A stretch of 64,000 nucleotides of DNA from Flavobacteriales bacterium UBA6057 (GTDB taxonomy: Bacteria; Bacteroidota; Bacteroidia; Flavobacteriales_G; Salibacteraceae), in contig DIYJ01000015.1 of the NCBI GenBank assembly GCA_002428995.1, positions 1 through 64,000 on the forward strand. The letters are read 5' to 3'. This document shows positions 40,776-49,180 of the stretch, piece by piece. The first letter of the stretch is position 1, and each line of letters begins with the position of its first letter. The position numbers and the translations under genes were made by a program. A model generated the notes under the pieces. The model made no database searches, had not been told where the DNA came from, and worked only from the letters and a program-made list of their open reading frames with translations.

Positions 40776-42353
40776 GTGAAGCGGAAGACATTCTTATCAC
40801 TGGTTACTCTGGCCACCATCGCATTGGTGGGTTCCACTGCGGTGCAGATGATCTGGATTTACCGAGGTTATCAGCAATCTGAAGCCTATCTGAAAGACCA
40901 ACTGAGCAAGGCATTAGCGGCCACAGTGCAGGATCTGGAGACGAAGGAGGAGATCGTTTTTATTGCCCGGATGAGCAGCGAAGAGGAGGCTGATACCATT
41001 GTTAACCAACAGGTGACCCTCGTTCAGCGAAAGTCTTTCAGCTCCGATTCGATGGTTGAGTTCCGATCCACCTTTATTGACTCCGTGGTAGCCGAAATCG
41101 GGGCAGAGGAAGCCGAACGGGTGTTGGGTGCAGAACAGCAGGAGGTGATTCGCATGGAGGTGTTCAGCTCTTCAGACAGCATCTCCAGTAGGGCTGAGGT
41201 GAAGTGGGCAGAGGATAGCGCTCTCGATCATGTGTTGAAACTCAGCGAGGATGGTCGTTTGATGGAACTTGTGCAAAAGATCGAGCGAGAGAACGTGATG
41301 GGCCGTGAAGATTGGAAGTCCCGAATTGACAGCGCTTCCTTTCATGAAAGCTTACTGGAGCAGACCAAGGTTTACGGAATAGAAAGCAAGGTGGAATTTC
41401 GGGTGGTAGATGCCAATGGCAATGCATTTGACCAATTCCAGAGCGCGGATGATCAGGCCTTTGAGGAAGGCATTGCTGCGCGTGCGGCTTTGTTTCCCGC
41501 TGACCTGCGTTCCAAAGGCGTGTTTGCCGAGGCTGGAGTCACCTCTGTCACGGCTGAAGTCTTTAAGAGACTGTGGTGGATGGTATTGCTTTCGCTTGGT
41601 TTCACCGCTTTGATGGTGGTGTTGTTTGTGGTCATCATGCGCAAGCTTCTGAGTCAGAGTCGGCTTTCTCAATTAAAGACCGATTTCATCAACAACATGA
41701 GCCATGAGTTGAAAACACCACTTGCCACGATTTCGCTGGCGGCAGATGCCATGCTTCACCCCGAAAGCCAAAAAGATAGCAGGATGCTTGAGAGCTTTGT
41801 GTCCACCATTCGGCAGGAACACAAACGCATGCACGTTCACATTGAGCGGGTGTTGCAGATGGCAGAAGCGCAGCAAGGCGAATTTCAGTTGAGGCGTGAA
41901 AAGCAGGATCTCAGGACACTGGTGTCGGAAGCGGTTGACTCCATGAAGTTGTTACTTGAAAAATCTGATGCAGAGGTGCAACTGAGCCTGCCAGAAGAGG
42001 AAGTTCAGGCCAGTGTGGATGTATTGCATATCACAGCAGCCATCGGCAACTTGATTGACAATGCGCTGAAATACAACGAACGCAAGCCTGAGCTGCGGAT
42101 CAGCTTGAGGAAAGAAGGTGCTGCGGTGCTTATGGAGTGCTGCGACAACGGAATCGGCATCGCGCCTGATCATCACGAGTTGATTTTCTCTCGATTCTAC
42201 CGCGTTCAGGCTGGTGATGTGCATGATCAGAAGGGTTTCGGATTAGGGTTGAGCTATGTGGCCATGGTTGCACAGGCTCATGGTGGGTCGATAGCATTGA
42301 CCAGCACACTCGGTCAGGGCTCATGTTTTACCCTTTCAATCCCTCGGCCATGA
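40776..42353 (+). CDS. Membrane sensor histidine kinase
   Basis: 525 residues from a GTG at 40776 (MKRKTFLSLVTLATIALVGS as TM1). The periplasmic domain of about 215 residues is Glu- and Ser-rich with predicted coiled coil (EIGAEEAERVLGAEQQEVIR). TM2 is near 270-290 (WWMVLLSLGFTALMVVLFVV). HisKA has His310 in NNMSHELKTPLATISLAADA, and HATPase has GNLIDNALKYNE, DNGIGIAPDHHE, GFGLGLSYV and GQGSCFTLSIP. There is no HAMP domain. The regulator gene overlaps by 4 bp (ATGA). This arrangement is a frequent Bacteroidota two-component type. Confidence 0.92.
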   Translation: MKRKTFLSLVTLATIALVGSTAVQMIWIYRGYQQSEAYLKDQLSKALAATVQDLETKEEIVFIARMSSEEEADTIVNQQVTLVQRKSFSSDSMVEFRSTFIDSVVAEIGAEEAERVLGAEQQEVIRMEVFSSSDSISSRAEVKWAEDSALDHVLKLSEDGRLMELVQKIERENVMGREDWKSRIDSASFHESLLEQTKVYGIESKVEFRVVDANGNAFDQFQSADDQAFEEGIAARAALFPADLRSKGVFAEAGVTSVTAEVFKRLWWMVLLSLGFTALMVVLFVVIMRKLLSQSRLSQLKTDFINNMSHELKTPLATISLAADAMLHPESQKDSRMLESFVSTIRQEHKRMHVHIERVLQMAEAQQGEFQLRREKQDLRTLVSEAVDSMKLLLEKSDAEVQLSLPEEEVQASVDVLHITAAIGNLIDNALKYNERKPELRISLRKEGAAVLMECCDNGIGIAPDHHELIFSRFYRVQAGDVHDQKGFGLGLSYVAMVAQAHGGSIALTSTLGQGSCFTLSIPRP

Positions 42354-43054
42354 GCGACAACGTGAGCATCCTTTTGGTGGAGGACGAACTGAACTTCGGC
42401 TCGGTACTTTCTCAGTTTCTCACGCTGCATGGGTTCAATGTTACCTGGGCGAAGAATGGGGCTGAAGCGTGGTCTGTCATCAAGTCTGATCGCAGCTTTG
42501 ACTGCTGCGTGCTCGATGTGATGATGCCTGAAATGGATGGTTTCACATTAGGTGAAGAGATCAAGCGCTCATCTCCTGAGATTCCCTTTGTCTTCTTAAC
42601 TGCGCGTTCGCTGAAGGAAGACATAATCCGTGGGTTCAAAGCCGGAGCCCACGACTACATCACCAAACCGTTTGACTCCGAGATTCTGGTCTATAAGATT
42701 CGTGCGCTGATGGAACGCAGAGCGGCTCCGCCCAAGCCCATTGCGCAGGCAACGATCGGAGGATTTGAATTCGATCCGGAGCTTCAAACCCTGCGATTTG
42801 GACAGGATGAGCGCCACCTTTCGCCCAAGGAAACGAAGTTGTTGGGGGCCTTGGCTACGCACCTCAACGAAGTGGTGTCACGCGAAGACCTTGTGACCGC
42901 GGCATGGGAAGAGGACAGCTACTTCACACGTAGAAGCATGGATGTGTACATCAGCAAGCTTCGAAAATACTTGCAGCAAGACCCCGGTGTGGTACTCACC
43001 AGCGTTCACGGTGGAGGTTACAAGCTGGAAGTGATCTCTGCTGCTGAGTCCTAA
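42350..43054 (+). CDS. OmpR-family response regulator
   Basis: 234 residues from the ATG at 42350, coupled to the kinase by an ATGA overlap (the frame opens earlier at 42323). The receiver has LLVEDELNFG, Asp56 in CVLDVMMPEMDGF, Thr in FLTARSL and Lys in ITKPFDS. The winged helix has LSPKETKLLGALATHLNEVV, MDVYISKLRKYLQQDPGVVL and VHGGGYKLEV. Candidate regulator of the GGTTAA array at 40699-40738. The stop overlaps the convergent gene by 4 bp. Confidence 0.93.
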   Translation: MSDNVSILLVEDELNFGSVLSQFLTLHGFNVTWAKNGAEAWSVIKSDRSFDCCVLDVMMPEMDGFTLGEEIKRSSPEIPFVFLTARSLKEDIIRGFKAGAHDYITKPFDSEILVYKIRALMERRAAPPKPIAQATIGGFEFDPELQTLRFGQDERHLSPKETKLLGALATHLNEVVSREDLVTAAWEEDSYFTRRSMDVYISKLRKYLQQDPGVVLTSVHGGGYKLEVISAAES

Positions 43055-44538
43055 AGTTTCTGGCCGCTTTCGCCTTTGATCCGCTGCATGATCTGCGTTG
43101 GGTCATCCATCTTCTTCAGCTCTTTCTCAATGTCTTTTGTGTCTTCCGTGATCACCAGTTTCATGACGCGTTTCTGCATGTCAGTGACGGTGCGTACGTC
43201 TTTGAGGTAGCTTTCCATGGCGCCCACAGTGAGTGCTTCCATGTCCTGACGTTGCAGGTTGGTTCGCGTTTCCCGGTGATCAGAGAGCATGCTTTTGCGC
43301 AAGTGGTCAAACAGAATGGTGGAGGCACTGAACAGGTGTTTTTTGCCCTTGAAAAAAGCCTCATCCTTCATCTTCTTATCGTTCTCCTTGAAGGTCTTCA
43401 CTTCAGCCGTGATGCTCTTGTTCAGTGATTCTTTCTTCTTCTGAATTGCCAGGAGTTCTTCCGCTTCCTTGATTTTTTCTTTCGGGTAGGTTTCTTCCTT
43501 TTTCAATGCCAGCGCCTCTTTGTAGAGTCGGATCGAGTTGCTGTAGTTTTTCATTTTCAGCTGCTCGTCCGCCTGCGAAACCTTGTTGTCATAGGCTTTT
43601 TGAATGCGCTCCTTCTCCGCCTTTTCTGCTTTGCCTTTGGGTGTCTGCCACCAGTCGATTACTTCGTAGCGCGCCTGAAGCGCGGCAATAGCTGGCATTT
43701 CCCCTTGTCGAATGATGGCCGATGGAGCTGTAGCGTTATAGGTATTTCCGATGCTGGCATTTTGAAGCTCCACCCACGATTGCATGACACTCTTCAGAAC
43801 CGGATGAGTCACCGGAGCGTGTTTGAGCCCTACCCGTTGTCCGGCTACTGTCGAACTTGAATCCATTCGGTTCATGTTGGAGAAGAAGCTATTCACGGCT
43901 TCGGCATGGTCTTCCTGTTCCAAAACCTCTGTGGTTGCAATGTTTCGGAGGCTGCGCATGGCCAGCATCCCATGTTGGAAAGACAGTTGCTCCTGGAAGG
44001 CAACGCTGTCTTTATCCAGATAGTCAATCACCCAGTCTCCATCAAACTTTCCCTGGCTGTCGAACTTTCCCTTGATGGTAAGGCTTCGGTATTTTCCCTC
44101 TGTTTCCTCCGGAGTGAAGGCGTAGGAGAAGTTTCCCCGAAAGCGATTCTTGAAAAACGAAGCTTGAACCAGTTTGAGGTCGGTCTGAGTATTTGTGTTG
44201 GACAGGCGATGTGTCCACACTCCCGTTTTCTCGCCTTTTGAGTATTGCCCGATGATCGTTTCGTTCAGATCGGTCGATTTCACGGTGACAGCCCAGGCGA
44301 GGTTCTTTTTGTTGTTCTGGTAGCTCCCCGTAACATTCACCTTGCAGCTGTCTCGCCCCGGCACCACGATCGTATCCGTGTAGCTGAACTTCCCCTGAAA
44401 CATACGTTGCCCCTGATCGTTCTCGAAATATTGATACTGCGCATTCCCGGTTTCGAAGGGACCTGAATATCCCATCAGTTGCTGAGCATGCAGGGAAAGG
44501 GAGCCGAAGAGGAGGACGAGGAATATAGCTGGCTTCAT
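43051..44538 (-). CDS. Exported protein of unknown function with TPR/coiled-coil C-terminal half
   Basis: 495 residues. Signal peptide MKPAIFLVLLFGSLSLHAQ. The first half (about 20-190) has repeated MORN-like or toast-rack strands (FQGKFSYTDTIVVPGRDSC, KGEKTGVWTHRLSN, KGKFDSQGKFDGDWVIDYLD). The second half (about 290-495) is helical and highly charged, with a TPR-like unit (KVSQADEQLKMKNYSNSIRL, YKEALALKKEETYPKEKI) and a long basic coiled coil. No T9SS sorting domain and no lipobox. Function unknown; probably periplasmic. Confidence 0.75.
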   Translation of the reverse strand: MKPAIFLVLLFGSLSLHAQQLMGYSGPFETGNAQYQYFENDQGQRMFQGKFSYTDTIVVPGRDSCKVNVTGSYQNNKKNLAWAVTVKSTDLNETIIGQYSKGEKTGVWTHRLSNTNTQTDLKLVQASFFKNRFRGNFSYAFTPEETEGKYRSLTIKGKFDSQGKFDGDWVIDYLDKDSVAFQEQLSFQHGMLAMRSLRNIATTEVLEQEDHAEAVNSFFSNMNRMDSSSTVAGQRVGLKHAPVTHPVLKSVMQSWVELQNASIGNTYNATAPSAIIRQGEMPAIAALQARYEVIDWWQTPKGKAEKAEKERIQKAYDNKVSQADEQLKMKNYSNSIRLYKEALALKKEETYPKEKIKEAEELLAIQKKKESLNKSITAEVKTFKENDKKMKDEAFFKGKKHLFSASTILFDHLRKSMLSDHRETRTNLQRQDMEALTVGAMESYLKDVRTVTDMQKRVMKLVITEDTKDIEKELKKMDDPTQIMQRIKGESGQKL

Positions 44539-44633
44539 AAGGTTCGGTTGAATTGCAAAATAGGAAATCCAAGCCTGTCTTCTGGAGCCTAATTCTCAAA
44601 AAGGGAAAGCCTGTGAACAGTGTTTTTTCAAGC

Positions 44634-44663
44634 AAAAAGCCCCACCAAATTAATTGGCAGGGC
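44634..44663 (-). terminator. Terminator after the PKD lipoprotein gene
   Basis: On the minus strand GCCCTGCCAA and TTGGTGGGGC form an imperfect stem (outer GCCC/GGGC, inner CCAA/TTGG) followed by five T residues. It lies about 45 bp past the stop at 44708. Confidence 0.7.
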
Positions 44664-44707
44664 CTTCGACCTATGGTTAGGTTCGGGGATAGGGCTAGCG
44701 CTTGATC

Positions 44708-45685
44708 TTACTGAATCTCGCCCGTTGCACTTACTACAGTTTCTTTCACGAAGTAGATCTTCTTTCCGCTGAACTCATCGCTCGTAATGCTGAAGGCTGC
44801 GATCTGGAAGATGGCCGTTCCTGTTCCTACGTCCGCCAGATCTGCCGGGCTGAACGTCATGGAAGTCACCGAGCTGCTAGAACGCTTGATGGAGGAACCG
44901 TTTGAACTGCTGATGATATAGTATACAGAGTCAGCATTGCTGATCAAGCCGTTGTGTGAAAGCACATATTCTTCGGAGGCGTTGATGGTCGTTTCACTTG
45001 TGATTTGATCGAGATCAGGGAAAGAGCGTGTATCAGAGTAAGTGAAGGCCGGAGTGCTGTTTGCTCCGCTCACATCCCAATCCAATGCAGAGCTGGAAGA
45101 GAATCCGCTGGTGTTGAAGTCTGTCTCTACCCAGTTGTAGGAGTTGTTGGGCTGAATGTCTAGGTCGGCCCCGTCTGAACCCTGTGCCCATGATACCGTG
45201 CCTGCAGATTCAAACGAGGTAGGGCTTCCAAACCATGCCACTGCAGTTCCGAGGGTTATGGTAATATCAAAGCCTCCCTGACTTGTAACGGATTCTGAAT
45301 TGATGGCGTAAAGCGCGCCATCCGCATCGCTAAAGCTGAGCTGCGGATTTTCATCGTTTCCTCCACTGCTTCCGGCAACATCTACGGTTTGAGTTTGTGT
45401 GTCGTCACCCCATTTGTTGGTCGCAATGAGGGTTACGCTGTAGCTTCCGCCAGCGTCATAAGTATGTGAAGGGTTGGCAGAGGTACTGCTGCTTCCATCA
45501 CCGAAGCTCCAGGCGTAGGCATCTACATCACCTTCTCCGGTATGCGTGAAGTTGACTGTGAGACCGTCAACGGTGTATGTGAAATCAGCCGTAGGAGGGT
45601 CGTTCTTACAAGAGGAAAATGCCAGAGCCATCAGGATCGCTGAGCAGATCAACCGAAAGCCGAATGTTTTCTGAAAGGTCTTCAT
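44708..45685 (-). CDS. PKD-domain lipoprotein
   Basis: 325 residues. The lipobox ALAFSSC at the end of the signal is followed by one PKD domain (about 30-105): ADFTYTVDGLTVNFTHTGEG, AYAWSFGDGSSSTSANPSHT, YDAGGSYSVTLIATNKWGDD. The rest (about 115-325) is Ser/Asp-rich and beta-like with no family recognised (LSFSDADGALYAINSESVTS). No CHU_C or type A tail, so it is anchored through the lipid. Probably surface exposed. It is the last gene before the 511-bp intergenic region and ends at a terminator. Confidence 0.83.
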   Translation of the reverse strand: MKTFQKTFGFRLICSAILMALAFSSCKNDPPTADFTYTVDGLTVNFTHTGEGDVDAYAWSFGDGSSSTSANPSHTYDAGGSYSVTLIATNKWGDDTQTQTVDVAGSSGGNDENPQLSFSDADGALYAINSESVTSQGGFDITITLGTAVAWFGSPTSFESAGTVSWAQGSDGADLDIQPNNSYNWVETDFNTSGFSSSSALDWDVSGANSTPAFTYSDTRSFPDLDQITSETTINASEEYVLSHNGLISNADSVYYIISSSNGSSIKRSSSSVTSMTFSPADLADVGTGTAIFQIAAFSITSDEFSGKKIYFVKETVVSATGEIQ

Positions 45686-45861
45686 AACATAGGGTTTGTT
45701 GACGACAAAGCTTCAGCGAATGCTCTGACACTGCAATACGACAAATGACCTATTCGTAGGGCACGCCAGGGCTGAGGTGCCTGTGGGGCTGCTCTGAGAG
45801 GTGGGCGCTGGTATCTGGATTATTCTTGCTATCAGCTATCAGGAACCTTGTGTTTTTTTCC

Positions 45862-45999
45862 TTGAGCTTGTACTTGAACCAGAGTTTGAATTTATTGAGG
45901 CAATAGTTCACTCACGCTGAAGCTCCAGCAACTAAGGGCAACGGAGTCCCTGCCCGGGCATGCCGCTCATTGAAGTTGCGATTGAAATTGCGATTGAGG
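45862..45999 (+). repeat. Hexamer-flanked repeat element, copy 1
   Basis: A TTGnnn hexanucleotide tract (TTGAGC, TTGTAC, TTGAAC, one odd unit, TTGAAT), then a 78-bp block (45892-45969) beginning TTATTGAGGCA and containing the palindrome TGCCCGGGCA, then five more hexamers (TTGAAG, TTGCGA, TTGAAA, TTGCGA, TTGAGG). The block is 13 hexamers long, so the register is kept throughout. Confidence 0.8.
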
Positions 46000-46050
46000 T
46001 TCTTGACCTTTCAACGGCTTCCGCATGCTTTACAGCCCATCCAATTGGAT

Positions 46051-46182
46051 TTGCTCTTGCGCTTGAGCTTGAACTTATTGAGGCACCAGATCACTCACGC
46101 TGAAGCTCCAGTAACTAAGGGCAATGGAGTCCCTGCCCGGGCATGCCGCTTATTGAAGTTGTGGTTGAGATTGAAGTTGAGA
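46051..46182 (+). repeat. Hexamer-flanked repeat element, copy 2
   Basis: Same design as copy 1: four hexamers (TTGCTC, TTGCGC, TTGAGC, TTGAAC), a 78-bp block (46075-46152) differing from copy 1 at only a few positions, then five hexamers (TTGAAG, TTGTGG, TTGAGA, TTGAAG, TTGAGA). The offset between blocks is 183 bp, again near a multiple of six. The block is better conserved than the flanking hexamers. Confidence 0.8.
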
Positions 46183-46196
46183 TTCCTCTGGTTCCC

Positions 46197-46535
46197 TCAG
46201 AGGTTTTCCTTGATAATGCCCATCTTCTTGCCTAGTTGAAGGCCGAACTGCTTCACATCATTGGAGATTTCTTTGTCTCCTGTGGCTCTTTCGAAGGTTT
46301 CGCTCATGCTTAGCAGCACCTGATGAAGGAAAATCTTCATATCGTCAACCGTCATTTCCTTTGTCCAGAGGTCAATGCGCAAGGCGTTTTTGTCGTGCTT
46401 GTCCCAAATGGTGATGAAGGCAGCATCGCTCTCCCCGGTGTCGTTGGAGTCAGAAGCTCTCCAGCCTAGCTTTTCGGGGACGTTGTTCTCGTCCAGTTCA
46501 ACGTCAAAAATGATCTGTGCTTTCTTATTCGCCAT
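46197..46535 (-). CDS. gldC: Gliding motility protein GldC
   Basis: 112 residues with the GldC pattern: QIIFDVELDENNVPEKLGWR, ASDSNDTGESDAAFITIWDK, ALRIDLWTKEMTVDDMKIFL, HQVLLSMSETFERATGD. GldC is a small cytoplasmic protein that works with GldB in Bacteroidota gliding or T9SS function, although it is also found in non-gliding species. The ATG overlaps the gldB stop by one base (TAATG), so translation is coupled. Confidence 0.95.
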   Translation of the reverse strand: MANKKAQIIFDVELDENNVPEKLGWRASDSNDTGESDAAFITIWDKHDKNALRIDLWTKEMTVDDMKIFLHQVLLSMSETFERATGDKEISNDVKQFGLQLGKKMGIIKENL

Positions 46536-47545
46536 TATGGTTTGTATTTGCTTTCTGAGAGAATGATCTGCGCATCGTTGAGGGCCATGAGGTCTTTCAA
46601 GTCCTGGTCGGGATGATTTTCCATGTAGCTGCGAACGATTTGCCAGCCGATGAAAACTCCCATGCGCGCAGGCGACTCCTTCGCAAAGTCGGTGGTGAAA
46701 GGCCCTTCGCTCACGTATTTCGTTACCGTTTGATAGTCTTTCTTGAACAGCACTTCATTGTCAATGAAGAAGGTCCAAACGTCTTTCTCGAAGCTGTTAG
46801 CCCATTGCATTTGAGCGGCAGTGTAGCCAATTTTTAAACTGTCTGCCAATTCAGGGAAGCAAGCTTCCAAAGCATAGAGCAATCGGCCCTCGTGTACAAT
46901 CACTTCCAAAAGTGTAGGCTGCTCGTTTTGCAACACAAACTCCGTTTGCATCCAGGCATAGATCACATCCGAGGGAATACGCTCCGGGATCATCTTGTTT
47001 CGCTGGAAAATCGGAATCTGAGCCAGGTCGTAGATTTCTTCCTTCGGTCCCAAATAGGCGTCCAGACCGATGCCCACCTCGTTGTCGGTCACCATCACGT
47101 TTGTGCCCAGAGTTCCCACAAAGGCCAGATGGTTGGGAACTTCAGTGTTTGGGAAGTAATACTTGTAATGCTTCCATCCGCTTTCAATTTGCTCCTCCAC
47201 CTGATTCAGGGTTGGGTATTTGACCTGCACACTTTGGTGAAGCTGCTGAATGGAAGGGTCGTTGATGAACAGTCGGATGCTATTGAACAAGGCTGAATCC
47301 TCGGCATTTCCGATGTTGATCACATCTTCGAAATAGTGTTTGTAGAAGCCCGGAAACTGAGATTTTACCTGTGGAGCTTCCTGACGAAAGCTGAGCGCTG
47401 TCCACTCAAAAAGCTGCTGATCAAAGCGTTGGATATCGACCTCTGCTTCTATGCCGGAAACATCTATGGCATGAGGATTGTCATCGCAAGAATAAAGTGC
47501 GAAAGCAAAAGTTATTAAACAGATGAGTGTTCGAAGAGTCCGCAT
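46535..47545 (-). CDS. gldB: Gliding motility lipoprotein GldB
   Basis: 336 residues from the ATG at 47545 (MRTLRTLICLITFAFALYSC), which gives the lipoprotein signal; the frame extends to 47611. GldB features: IDVSGIEAEVDIQRFDQQLF, HYFEDVINIG, HLAFVGTLGTNVMVTDNEVG, LGPKEEIYDLAQIPIFQRNK and the family C-terminal region VFIGWQIVRSYMENHPDQDL. In Flavobacterium, GldB is required for gliding. gldC follows directly. A perfect -7 element is on this strand at 47594-47587. Confidence 0.95.
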   Translation of the reverse strand: MRTLRTLICLITFAFALYSCDDNPHAIDVSGIEAEVDIQRFDQQLFEWTALSFRQEAPQVKSQFPGFYKHYFEDVINIGNAEDSALFNSIRLFINDPSIQQLHQSVQVKYPTLNQVEEQIESGWKHYKYYFPNTEVPNHLAFVGTLGTNVMVTDNEVGIGLDAYLGPKEEIYDLAQIPIFQRNKMIPERIPSDVIYAWMQTEFVLQNEQPTLLEVIVHEGRLLYALEACFPELADSLKIGYTAAQMQWANSFEKDVWTFFIDNEVLFKKDYQTVTKYVSEGPFTTDFAKESPARMGVFIGWQIVRSYMENHPDQDLKDLMALNDAQIILSESKYKP

Positions 47546-47574
47546 TAAGAACAAAGAAGGCATTGAGTACCGCC

Positions 47575-47582
47575 TAAATTTG
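47575..47582 (+). promoter_or_regulatory. -7 element TAAATTTG for the PorT-like gene
   Basis: Perfect TAnnTTTG 27 bp upstream of the ATG at 47610. The gldB -7 element on the other strand (47594-47587) is only 4 bp away, facing this one, so both polymerases would need the same DNA. Confidence 0.5.
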
Positions 47583-47586
47583 ACCA

Positions 47587-47594
47587 CAAATGTA
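47587..47594 (-). promoter_or_regulatory. -7 element TACATTTG for gldB
   Basis: Perfect TAnnTTTG on the minus strand 41 bp before the gldB ATG. It is interlocked with the rightward element at 47575-47582. Confidence 0.5.
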
Positions 47595-47609
47595 AAGGGG
47601 TTAGAATTC

Positions 47610-48371
47610 ATGCTTCACAGAATTGTCATTATACTTTTCCTGGTCAGCACCTATGCTGCAGCCACCGCCCAGGATGCCAGACCATTTCGTTTTGGCTTGA
47701 AAGTCTCTCCCAATTATGGCTGGCTACGACCAAACATTCCAGAGCTGGAAAAAGATGGTGTGATGGGTCGGCTGGGTTTCGGCTATGGGCTTATGGGCGA
47801 CATCATGTTTTCTGAGAGTCCGAACTACCTGTTTTCAACGGGTGTGGAAATCACACACCATGGAGGCCGGTTGGTAGAAGCTGCTTCCGAAGTGGTGGAC
47901 GGCACACGCTTCAACGGTACGCTTGAGCAAACCTATCGCCTGCAATACCTGAATGTTCCCTTGACGCTCAAGATGCGCACGAATCAAATAGGATATATGT
48001 ACTATTTCGGCTCGTTCGGAATGGATGCCGGTTTGAATCTGGCTGCCCGGGCAAACAGGGATTACACCTGGCAGGGAAGTGCTGCATTACAGCCGGAGGA
48101 TGAAGACAACATCGACATCAAAAACGATGTGCGTGCGCTGAAAATGGCCTTGAACATCACCGCAGGTGCAGAGTACAATTTGAGCGGAAATACCAACATC
48201 TACGTGGCCATTGGATGGCACAATGCCTTCACCAATATCCTGAAGGGTAGGGTTTGGGAACCGCAGTCTGATGGAAACCCGCTGTTGGATGCAGCAGGAA
48301 ATCCGATGATCGGTCAGAATAGAAAGGCAGTAACCAACTATATTTCGCTCGATTTGGGAGTTTTCTTCTGA
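47610..48371 (+). CDS. porT: PorT-family outer membrane beta-barrel protein
   Basis: 253 residues from the ATG at 47610 (signal peptide MLHRIVIILFLVSTYAAATA); the frame starts earlier at 47523 but overlaps gldB. The mature part is an eight-stranded barrel of PorT/OMP_b-brl_2 type: FRFGLKVSPNYGWLRPNI, GYGLMGDIMFSESPNYLFST, GVEITHHGGRL, TYRLQYLNVPLTLKMRTNQI. In Porphyromonas, PorT is needed for T9SS; here the symbol rests on family resemblance and the place next to gldB/gldC. The stop overlaps nadE by one base. Confidence 0.8.
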   Translation: MLHRIVIILFLVSTYAAATAQDARPFRFGLKVSPNYGWLRPNIPELEKDGVMGRLGFGYGLMGDIMFSESPNYLFSTGVEITHHGGRLVEAASEVVDGTRFNGTLEQTYRLQYLNVPLTLKMRTNQIGYMYYFGSFGMDAGLNLAARANRDYTWQGSAALQPEDEDNIDIKNDVRALKMALNITAGAEYNLSGNTNIYVAIGWHNAFTNILKGRVWEPQSDGNPLLDAAGNPMIGQNRKAVTNYISLDLGVFF

Positions 48372-49159
48372 TGCAGCGAGCAGCAGTTATTGAACATATC
48401 ACCGATTGGTTGCGATCCTACGCAGAGCGAGCCGGTACGAAAGGTTTCGTGGTAGGCATCTCCGGTGGGATCGATTCAGCAGTCACGTCTACACTGGCTG
48501 CGCGCACCGGCCTTCCCACGGTGTGCGTTGAGATGCCGATCCATCAACATCCCAATCAGGTGAATCGGGCCATTGAGCACATCCAATGGTTGAAGCAACA
48601 ATTTCCTTCGGTGGAATCTCAAACGGTGGAGCTTACGGAGCTGTTTGACAATTTCATTGATGCCGTACCATCGGCTCAAAATGAAGGAGCCCGAGCGATG
48701 GCTTTGGTGAATACTCGAGCCCGGCTTCGGATGACGGCACTCTATTATTTCGCTGGGCTGCGAAACATGCTGGTTGCCGGAACAGGAAATAAGGTCGAAG
48801 ACTTCGGCATCGGCTTTTACACCAAGTACGGAGACGGTGGTGTAGACCTGAGCCCCATTGCGGACCTCAACAAAACCGAAGTATATGCGCTGGGCGCGGA
48901 ATTAGGGATCATTTCAAGCATTATGGATGCTGCACCTACCGATGGCCTCTGGGGAGACGATCGCACAGATGCTGACCAAATTGGAGCTACCTATCCCGAG
49001 CTGGAATGGGCGATGGAGTTTGAAGGCGATGAAGCTTCGCTCAACGATCGGGAAAAAGAAGTCCTGGCGATTTACAGAAAGCTGAACCGGGCCAATCAAC
49101 ACAAAATGAACCCCATCCCCGTCTGCGAAATCCCAAGTGCCTTAAAAGCTGATAGCTAG
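48371..49159 (+). CDS. nadE: NAD+ synthase
   Basis: 262 residues. The N-type ATP pyrophosphatase P-loop VVGISGGIDSAVTSTLAA, the LVNTRARLRMTALYYFAGL and GTGNKVEDFGIGFYTKYGDG segments, and DLSPIADLNKTEVYALG are all typical NadE parts. It converts deamido-NAD to NAD+ with ATP and ammonia. There is no glutaminase domain, so it should use free ammonia or a partner. The start overlaps the PorT-like gene stop by one base (TGATG). The gldC-gldB-nadE neighbourhood is conserved in Flavobacteriia. Confidence 0.95.
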   Translation: MQRAAVIEHITDWLRSYAERAGTKGFVVGISGGIDSAVTSTLAARTGLPTVCVEMPIHQHPNQVNRAIEHIQWLKQQFPSVESQTVELTELFDNFIDAVPSAQNEGARAMALVNTRARLRMTALYYFAGLRNMLVAGTGNKVEDFGIGFYTKYGDGGVDLSPIADLNKTEVYALGAELGIISSIMDAAPTDGLWGDDRTDADQIGATYPELEWAMEFEGDEASLNDREKEVLAIYRKLNRANQHKMNPIPVCEIPSALKADS

Positions 49160-49180
49160 CGGCTTGCGGCTGATTGCTAC

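Larger units (their letters stand above)
45686..46196. other. 511-bp intergenic region carrying a duplicated hexamer-based element
   Basis: No credible gene: an open frame at 45970-46239 translates to a low-complexity Leu/Arg/Lys sequence that comes from the hexanucleotide tract. The region is dominated by two copies of one element (listed as repeats at 45862-45999 and 46051-46182). The part at 45686-45861 shows nothing I recognise. Confidence 0.7.

Noticed and set aside
45950..45970. TGCCCGGGCA palindrome as a recombination or integron attC site
   Set aside because: No integrase, no attC-type R and L boxes and no gene cassette around it; it is part of the duplicated 78-bp core.
45970..46239. 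Leu/Arg-rich open frame in the hexamer region
   Set aside because: The LRLKLRLRF translation is a by-product of TTGnnn hexamers and it overlaps the end of gldC on the other strand.
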